A stretch of 64,000 nt of DNA from Ilyonectria destructans (lineage: Eukaryota; Ascomycota; Sordariomycetes; Hypocreales; Nectriaceae). Each line of letters opens with the position of its first letter. Within the stretch, counting starts at the first letter, position 1. Positions 56,762 to 64,000 of this stretch are shown here, one piece after another. The position numbers and the translations under genes were made by a program. The DNA lies in assembly GCA_020740775.1 (NCBI GenBank), contig JAHEWK010000002.1, forward strand, positions 4,712,001 to 4,776,000, given 5' to 3'. The notes under the pieces are model-generated. The model had not been told where the DNA came from and searched no databases. It worked only from the letters and a program-made list of their open reading frames with translations.

Positions 56762-58115
56762 TCAAAGGTCCCTATCACGACTTTTAGTCGGCCATGATAC
56801 AACATTAGGCTGTGCAATAGCCAGCGCTTGAGTCCCGTCGTGAGAATGAATGGCGCCGTATGTGGCCGGACGCTTGCCAACCTGGATCGCAAGCTGGGCC
56901 GCGTCGACATTGGAATCCGCGCCGGCCGTGATGGGGACTTGGAAAGCTGCGGCGATCTCCAGCGGGCTCATAGACACGCGGCGACCCAGCAGCCAGAAGC
57001 CGTAGAACAGCCACATGACGGCAAACACGCCGGCAACGAGAATGGCCAGCGTGCCCGCAAGGAACTGCGAGTGGAGGGTGTATTTTGTAGTGGTGCGCAG
57101 CTAGGTTCCCTTGATGGTCTGTTCAGAGGAGGGGTCCGAGAAGGCGATGGCGGCGCGGAACGTCATCTCGCGGATTGCGTCGAGTACAAAAGGCGTTGGG
57201 TCGGCCCACGTCATGTTGCTCGTGCCCAGCGCGTCATCGGTTGAGTTCATATACGTGTACATCATAGGCCCGTCGCCTTGAAGTGCCAAAGTTCTCGAGT
57301 TGTACAGCTTAATGTCACTATCGTAGATACTACCGGCCGCGTAGGCAACTCCACCAAGGAGAGATGAGAACTTGCCTAGTCCGGAAGTCTCCCTATACGG
57401 GCATAGCAACTCAACGGTACGGTTGACCATCGAGTCGACGGAAGATGTCGAGCCTCCCAGCGTCAAGATACCGTTGATGACGGTGACGGGATATTCTGTT
57501 TTGGCGCTGTGTAGGGTGCTTGGTGTTGATGAGACGATGACGGTGCCGGAGCAAGTTCCTTTACAACCCGCCAGGTCGAGCTTGATCTCGGCGCGGCTCG
57601 TGAAGTCCTGCACAGCCTGCGAGAAGTTGGACGTCAATGCGTTGACGGAGTGGCTTCTTGTCATGTAGTAGGCCGTCGACTGGCTAAGCTAGTCCTAGGA
57701 GAGAGGTACCGTGAACGTTTTCGACTCTGTCTCGGTCACGCTGATAAAGCCGGATGCTCGCTGCAACAACGGGCCGTCGACGATCAGCAGCAGAAGCAGG
57801 ATGGACACAAACGTGATCTTTCTGAGATGGCGAATGCCCAAGATGGACTGGAACGCGCTCGATCCATGCTCCTAGTAGCGGTGGCTGTCGTTGAGGTTTC
57901 CCTTGAGCATCTTCACCCACCATGTCAGCGTCACACCCTCGCTGTACGCTATTGTGAGGCCGGCGTTTCCCACGGCCACTTGGATCGGCTGGTCTTCGGA
58001 CGGCCAGGAGTCTGTTGCTACGCCGTTGGCTGAGACCAGGACGACGACGATGCCCACGCCGCATCCCAGTGTCAACAGCAGGGCAAGGAGGCCCGTCCAT
58101 GGAACGCTCTTGAGA
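56762..58115 (-). pseudogene. DUF3176 membrane protein, pseudogene with four in-frame TAG codons
   Basis: A single frame from about 58115 down to a natural stop at 56762 reads as a typical DUF3176 protein. It has an N-terminal membrane segment (LLALLLTLGCGVGIVVVLVS), GNLNDSHRY, then a TAG (57872-57874). EHGSSAFQSIL and DGPLLQRASGF follow, then two TAGs (57695-57697 and 57689-57691), AYYMTRSHSVNAL, and an extracellular region with N-glycosylation sites. A fourth TAG is at 57102-57104, before a last membrane segment (ILVAGVFAVMWLFYGFW) and MSPLEIAAAFQ. The start region is not recognisable. All four stops can arise from CAG or TGG by C-to-T change at CpA. No frameshift is needed. Confidence 0.82.
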
Positions 58116-58867
58116 CCATGAAGAAACTCACTTTAAGCCCAGTCGTTGGCATTCTAACAAGCTCAATAGAGGGGTAAAATACGATCACAGTATTTATTTC
58201 ATTCATTGAAATATCATTTTAGTCTAATCGCTCGACTGTTACAAACACATCACGGGTGTTTGTTCTCCGCCAGGTGGACGGCCTGATGTCTAGGGTAGGT
58301 AGCCAAGCAAGGGAGCTGACAAACGACCCGCGATGGATGTTGGGGTCGTCGGGGCAGAAATTATCGACGTTTAGGATACCAAATTACAACATCCCATTAC
58401 CAAGGCCATCGCAAATGGCCCACTGAGATTACAACCAATGTAAAACGGGATAGGGAAAAGTCCAAATAAATTAAGGCCTGTTGACGGTTTTATCTGTCAT
58501 AGTTCCACCGTCAACACTGATTGTCGCTCGAAGCTTTGTAATTCTTGCCCCAACTGCTCCAACACCCCCAATTGGGGGTCTCATCTACAATGCATCTTCT
58601 CATACGACCATGGCTAAATTCCTTAACTCTGCCAATCCTGACATAAGGCGTTGATTGTTGTTACACTGTGGGCCACCGGGAGAAAGTGAATATAAGACGG
58701 ATAATCTCGCTCTCCTTTACGCTCTCAAGCAAGACCTCATTCCACCATTTCCAATCCTCAAACACGCATCTTATTTCTCAACTGCAAAGTCCAGACCCCA
58801 ACACCAAAGGCCTCATCAAATTTACCGATACTCTCCTCATCTTGAACTTGACGTCGATTCCACCCAA
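58116..58867. other. Intergenic; promoter of the oxidoreductase gene
   Basis: No gene seen. The frame of the oxidoreductase is open back to 58655 but that part does not look coding. Confidence 0.45.
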
Positions 58868-59952
58868 ATGGCTTCTCACACCGTCTACCGCTTGACTTCC
58901 CGAGACGGCTTCGATGGGCTCCAGGCTTTCACGGAGCCAATTCCGACAGCCGGAAAATACGAAATTCTCGTTAAAGTGCGTAGTGTCGCATTAAACTACC
59001 GAGATGTTGCCATCGCGACTTCTAAATATCCGGCTCCTGTCAAGGATCAGGTGATTCCTTGCTCGGATATGGCTGGTGAGGTTGTGCAGGTCGGCGATCT
59101 GGTTGACGGCTTTTCCGTTGGCGACTCCGTCATCTCCCCAGTCAGCCATGTAATGTTGTATGGCCCCGCAAAGAGCCATCTCCACACTCTTGGTGGACTG
59201 AAAGACGGCGTGCTCAGGGAATACATGGCCCTGCCGGCACATGCCATCATCAAACTGCCCAAGTCGTCGCACAGCTTCACTCAGTGGGCTTCTATGATTA
59301 CCACAGCGGGAACTGCTTGGAATGCGCTCTATGAGTATGCGCCACTGAAGCCGGGGCAAACGGTACTCGTTCTTGGTAAGATCACCCAGATACTCAAAAA
59401 CACACAAGCTTACATCTTCTAGGAACTGGGGGAGTTTCCCTGACTGCCCTGATCTTTGCTAAAGCTGCTGGTGCAACCACCATCATCACCTCATCCAGCG
59501 ACAAGAAGCTCGAATACGTGAAATCCAAATACGGTGCCGATCATACCATCAACTATAAGACACACCCAAACTGGGCTGCCGAGGTGCAGCGTATCACCAA
59601 CGGCCAGGGCGTAGACCATGTCATCGAAGTTAGCGGCACGGGGACCATTAAGCAAAGCATTGAGGCTGTTGCGTGGGGTGGAGTTGTTTCTGTGATCGGG
59701 TTCTTGTCAACTGTCTCCCAAGAAGAGATGCCCGATGTCACTCTCCTAACACTGATCAAGGGAGCGGTCCTCCGTGGCATCTTGTCTGGGTCGAAGCAGC
59801 AACTCGAGGACGCAGTCAGATTCATGGGCAGTCGAGAGCTTCAGATGCCGGTGGATAAAACATTTGGTTTCAATCGGGATGATATTATCGAGGCACTGAA
59901 ATATGTCGAATCTGGTAAGCAAATTGGCAAAGTTTGCATCAATTTGGAGTAG
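58868..59952 (+). CDS. Zinc-type alcohol dehydrogenase/quinone oxidoreductase (MDR family)
   Basis: Two exons (58868-59375, 59423-59952; 47-nt intron) give 345 residues. VKVRSVALNYRDVAIATSKYP and IPCSDMAGEVVQVGDLVDGF are typical of MDR proteins related to zinc-free or zinc-poor alcohol dehydrogenases. GDSVISPVSH follows. The Rossmann loop VLVLGTGGVSLTALIFAKAAG spans the splice site, and the C-terminus is YVESGKQIGKVCINLE. It is a NADPH-dependent cytosolic oxidoreductase of unknown substrate. Its stop overlaps the stop of the convergent C2H2 factor by 14 nt. Confidence 0.9.
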
Positions 59953-62062
59953 GATCTGCTAGAAGTTGGAGGCCAGCTTTAATGACCGAATCAATCTCAA
60001 GAACATAGTCGCCCTGGAACATTTGAGCCCATAGCGTGACAACTGTCGCGGCCATGCGTCGAAAATGCGATGCATCGTCTTCAAGAATATCCAGCGTCTC
60101 GGACAGTGACGTCTCTTTGATGATCCCAGTGATGATTCCCAATAATTTCGTCTCGACTTTGCGCAGGCCTTCAGTGCCGCATGATCCTATCGTCTTTGAA
60201 ATCATCTCAAGCCAATCCTTGAGTAGCAAGGCGCAGTCGAGACTGCAAAGCGAATTCTCAATGCTCCAGAACGTTGTCTTGGCCCGAGGTATCAACTCGA
60301 TTCCAAGGCGTACGGGGATGCTCAAAGCATGTGCAGCGTGAAGTACGGCTTTATCAACATGCGGAGATCTGCGCAACTCAGGTCTTTCTCCGAGTAAGCA
60401 ACGCAGATCCCGTGATACAAGCCCTCGACATGGGCCTAGGTCTGAGTTCAAGCGAATGTATGCAAGTCGAAGAAGTGCGGTTGAGTTGAGTGCTAGAGGC
60501 TCTTCCAGCGCGAGCGGATCAAGAGCGGACCCGTGACTGAGCTCCCATGATCGTTGCCAAGTGAGGAGGGCGGTTTCAAACGATCTGATCGTGTCTGGCT
60601 GTAGCATTCCAGTAGACCCATGGCGGTTGACGTATATTTGCTGTAGCAGCCCATGAATGAGCACATAATTAGAGAATGAAGACAGCCTTGAGTTCCTAGC
60701 GATTCCGGCGCCATCGAAGAGACAATGAATTCCTTTTTGGAACTGAAGTTCGACTTGACGAGTGCCTCGGCTCCATTGGACTCCATTCGTCGATTTCCAT
60801 TGTTCCGCATAACATGGCAAGAAAATGCCAACCTCGTGATTCATGATAAGTGGGGGAGTATCAAACGCAATGGTTTGCAGGTTGAAAAGCACGTAAGCGG
60901 CAAATAGGGTCCTTCGTCTTTCCTCAACGGTTGCCCACGACGACCAATCCACACCGAGTGGCATTTCATCTGATTCCGAGATGCCATTCTGTCTTAACAG
61001 GGTGGCTAGTTGGCTGCTCAAGAATAATGCATCTGGGAAAATCTCCTTCTTCGTCCACGATGCAAACTGAATGAGTAACACGAAAGTCTGCATCCTCCCA
61101 ACATTGCTTCGTCCATCTGACATTAAATGATCTCCTCCAGAGAGCAAATCGGAAGCTAGCTGGAGATCCTCACGGCGAGTATTCTCCAATAGAATTGCCT
61201 TTGCCATGAAGTATAGCTCGTAGCATTTGGGGTACTCGAACCTGTACAGTGAGCCGACTGCAGCCACGGCTAGCAGTAGCTCGATGTCTTTTCGCTCAAC
61301 TGAGAATGTAGCTGGGTGGATAAATGGAAGGTGTTCTTGAACGCATCTGAAATAGGATTCTAAATTTCGGCATATTGCGTTTCTGGACGGCAACGAACAC
61401 CCGGTTGGAAGCACTTCGGAATAAACTTGGACCCTGAGACAGAAGCTTTCATACCCAGGTTCAGTGATCGACCACGGCACAGTGAAAGCATCGACAATGG
61501 ATTCCGTCTGATTGCCATCCTCAGATTCATTCTCGACGTCATCTAATGGCGGTAGACGGGAACTGAATCGAGAAAATGTACTTTTCTGGGGACGCTGGGT
61601 GTTTACCACCGCACCGACGAGAGGAAAATTGACGTCAAAGAACGTTGCAGGCAGCATATCTTCTGCCATAAAGTTGGGATCCCAAAGAAGATCAGGATCA
61701 ATCATACCCATATACCCTGAATCGTAGCCGGATGATGTCTGAACAACATCCACAAGAGGCGGTGAGATGTCTAGAGGCGAGGGATGCGATAACCTGGTAT
61801 GGCGTGCTAGAAGATCTCTCTATGGGCATTAGTCAAAAATCCATTGTGAAGAGAGATCCTTCTCACTTTCTGGTAAAGCTCTGTCCGCAGTCACAGGCGA
61901 ATGGTCGCTCATTTGTATCTGCCACTATCTGTTAGTCAATTCTGGTCTTGCGGCATCTGACTTACGCGTGCGCTCATGCCGCCGCAAGTGCTCCCGCCGT
62001 GTAAACTGCTTGCTGCAGTACTGACACAGCGGGATAACGGTCTTGGGTCTGCCTCGAGGCAT
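59939..62062 (-). CDS. C2H2 zinc finger transcription factor with fungal_trans domain
   Basis: Three exons (61966-62062, 61867-61918, 59939-61817) give 675 residues. Two fingers are split by introns: CQYCSKQFTRREHLRRHERTH, then CDCGQSFTRKDLLARHTRLSH (the second has CxC in place of CxxC). The long third exon is a fungal_trans domain: LPFIHPATFSVERKDIELLL, then ASWTKKEIFPDALFLSSQ and WATVEERRRTLFAAYVLFNLQ. This C2H2-plus-MHR layout is a known class of fungal regulators. It is a nuclear protein; its targets may include the convergent oxidoreductase gene. An upstream ATG with a donor site at about 62130-62150 could be an untranslated exon, but no in-frame splice links it. Confidence 0.9.
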
Positions 62063-63462
62063 TTGAGGAATCGCTTCACGGAATCTCTCCTATTCCCGGC
62101 TAAGTTGCCTCCTCCGCGACATACTTACGTGGATTGGTAATCTGCCATTTTGTGCTGATATCACGTGATGTACCTCTTGTGGCGCAGAGTCGCATCTTTG
62201 AAGACGGACAATAATCTTTGTGTTACTTTTGCTGGCAAGTGACATGTTGTCATATTCCGTCAAAGGTGCGGAAGAATCTGGCAACTGGACGTGCTGAGAG
62301 TCGTTTGTCGCAGTGGTGAGAACAATCGAACTAGGATATTCCCTCTTGTACGACGGATGCTCCCACCTATTCTTGGAAGCTTTATCTCGGAGACACGGAA
62401 TTACAACACATCGAAGGGCAATGGCGATCGCTGGTAGATAAGCCACTCCGAAATATTTGTGCTTGTGAATCTCACATTGTTTCTTTATGGTTTTATCCAG
62501 AGGGATAGGTACGGAGATGATTGATCAGAGGAAGCCATTCAGTACGGCCAGAATATTAGACTAAGCCTCAGGCTTTTTACCGTAGATAGAATAACTTCAC
62601 GGGTGTCGGCACAGACACCTCGAGCATACCTCATAGGTAACTTACAGTGGCTAGTAAGCATGTACTTCCTTGTTGTTCATTTCCTGAGGCCAGGGATTCA
62701 TCGGCCATTTGAAGCTCGTCACGACACCATCAACAACCCCAATCTCAACCAGGCCGTGTATACAACCTTATCGTTTGACTCAACAATAGGATCTGGGTGG
62801 ATGATTGGTATCTATCCGATCGTAAGGATAATACTGGGACGTCGCTGTCAATTGAGACTTGTAGCAAAACCCGTCACAGGTGCGAGTCCTCTTGTTAATG
62901 AAGGGTTCATCTTTATACCTCCCCGGCCCCTGTCAATCGATGCACAAGCAACGCACAGTGCCAATGATGAAGTATAGAATCGTATGATAGCCTCGGCTTG
63001 AACAGCAGATTAAGCATCACGATGCAGAGCGGTCATTCATAGCCTAATTCTCAGATGATATTTCCTCCATAAATGACCTCTCACTCGACCCACTACTCTG
63101 CAGATGGCCGCTGTCTGCCCCTCCCGGAATAAAGATAATACCTAGGCAGAAGAGCTCCTCCCCCAAGATCAACAGGAGCCGAAGCCGACACAAACCGTCA
63201 GGACTTTTATCAGATATCAATGTCGATCAGATAGCGTGTGTATTGAAAAGGCGCCACGTATGTAGATAGAGGGCGTTATCGTTCGAGGGCGTTTATGGTT
63301 AGAAGGCGCACATTAGACCTTGGACTATTTAAGCTGAGGTTAGATTCAGATATTAAGACTCTAACTTTGATCTCTATATCAGTCTCAAATCTCATTAACT
63401 GCATTCAATCAACCGCCCACTTTCAACAGCCTCAATCTACTCCGCAACGCCCATCCTCAATC
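62063..63462. other. Intergenic, about 1.4 kb, no gene seen
   Basis: Divergent region between the C2H2 factor and the aldolase II-like gene. Frames at 62090-62446 (minus) and 62603-62977 (plus) are open but carry no recognisable motif. Nothing further is called. Confidence 0.45.
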
Positions 63463-64000
63463 ATGGCCCCCGCAGCCACTATCAACCCCGCAGCAAGCGT
63501 CACGGCCAGCATCAAGCCGAAGGAAGCGTCGCACACCAACCATGGCCAAGAACTCGCCAACAAGACGCCGCTGCAGGCCATGTCACACGGCGATGTTGTC
63601 CTGCCTGGAATCCCGACACACCCCGATTTTGCCTCCCACCGCAAGTGGCAGCTCGAGCACATGACGGCCGCCTTTCGCCACTGGCATCGCGAGGGCTACG
63701 TCGAGGGCATGAGCGGCCACATCTCGGTTCGCGACCCCGAGTTTCCTAACGCGTTCTGGACAAACCCGTTGGGCCGTCACTTTGGACTGCTCAAGGTCAG
63801 CGACATGATCCTTGTGGATTTGGACGGCGCCGTCATCGGCGGCAATCGTACACGTCCTCCCAACACGGCCGGGTTCCTTATCCACGCGGCAGTTCACAAG
63901 GCACGCCCTGATGCCCACTCCATCTGCCACTGCCACAGCGTCTACGGCAAGGCGTGGTCAGTCTTCGGCCGGCGCCTGGAAATGCTGACCCAGGACTCAT
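63463..64000 (+). CDS. Class II aldolase/adducin-family protein, 5' part (runs off the window)
   Basis: ATG 63463 opens a frame of 179 codons reaching the window edge without a stop. After a variable N-terminus (about 1-55), RKWQLEHMTAAFRHWHREG leads into GYVEGMSGHISVRDP, then FWTNPLGRHFGLLKVSDMILV. HAAVHKARPDAHSICHCHS carries the metal-binding His-x-His of the family. Fungal members are often called adducin-like or class II aldolases. They may act on sugar phosphates or related acids, but the reaction is unknown. The 3' end is outside this window. Confidence 0.85.
   Translation, partial: MAPAATINPAASVTASIKPKEASHTNHGQELANKTPLQAMSHGDVVLPGIPTHPDFASHRKWQLEHMTAAFRHWHREGYVEGMSGHISVRDPEFPNAFWTNPLGRHFGLLKVSDMILVDLDGAVIGGNRTRPPNTAGFLIHAAVHKARPDAHSICHCHSVYGKAWSVFGRRLEMLTQDS

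Noticed and set aside
62120..62155. An upstream exon for the C2H2 factor (ATG followed by a GTAAGT donor)
   Set aside because: The phase does not match any acceptor leading into the zinc-finger frame. It may be an untranslated exon or upstream frame, but no coding link is supported.

Overview
The window is nuclear DNA from a filamentous ascomycete (Pezizomycotina). Short introns of about 36-205 nt (mostly 46-68) with GT...CTAAC/CTGAC...AG signals, Zn2Cys6, bZIP and fungal C2H2 regulators, an AA9-CBM1 enzyme, a TRI12-type MFS pump and a Tad-like LINE all point there. A Sordariomycete, perhaps Hypocreales and Fusarium-like, is my best guess (inference only). Every spliced model was built by hand, and each intact one closes in frame across its introns.

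Left end (1-8.1 kb) is a mobile-element-scarred cell-death island. After the 5' end of an unknown gene comes a 275-bp MITE-like element. Next is an apparently intact gasdermin-like pore-former (980-1765), convergent with a subtilisin-like protease (1942-3570). This arrangement resembles the het-Q1/het-Q2 allorecognition pair of Podospora. The protease carries a frameshift just before its catalytic-serine motif. A divergent C2H2/TPR gene (3982-8057) is split by a 5'-truncated LINE flanked by a 14-bp target-site duplication.

8-31 kb holds secreted and accessory functions: pectate lyase, an intron-rich lipase, a nine-exon P450 divergent from a ten-exon amino-acid permease, an AA9 LPMO, a bZIP/DUF3425 regulator, an MFS pseudogene, a TRI12-like MFS and an unknown secreted protein. 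31-35 kb has no convincing gene.

35-57 kb is a metabolic and regulatory block. It contains a small bZIP, a fungal regulator without a zinc cluster, a PEBP and an NRPS-like A-T-R reductase. A Zn2Cys6 factor, a DgoD-like galactonate dehydratase, a glycerol-dehydrogenase-like AKR and a KDG-type aldolase (frameshifted) follow. An anion-type MFS, a second Zn2Cys6 factor and an SDR complete it. Dehydratase, aldolase and AKR together fit a non-phosphorylating sugar-acid route (aldonate to 2-keto-3-deoxy acid, then pyruvate plus glyceraldehyde, then glycerol). A CGGAAAAGC-type motif recurs in the promoters of the NRPS-like, Zn2Cys6, dehydratase and MFS genes, suggesting one regulon.

57-64 kb holds a DUF3176 pseudogene with four in-frame TAG codons, an MDR-type oxidoreductase, a C2H2 transcription factor and the 5' part of a class II aldolase/adducin-like gene.

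Four genes carry point or indel lesions and one is split by an insertion. Either this genome is decaying locally (partly RIP-like) or some indels are assembly errors. Raw reads would decide.
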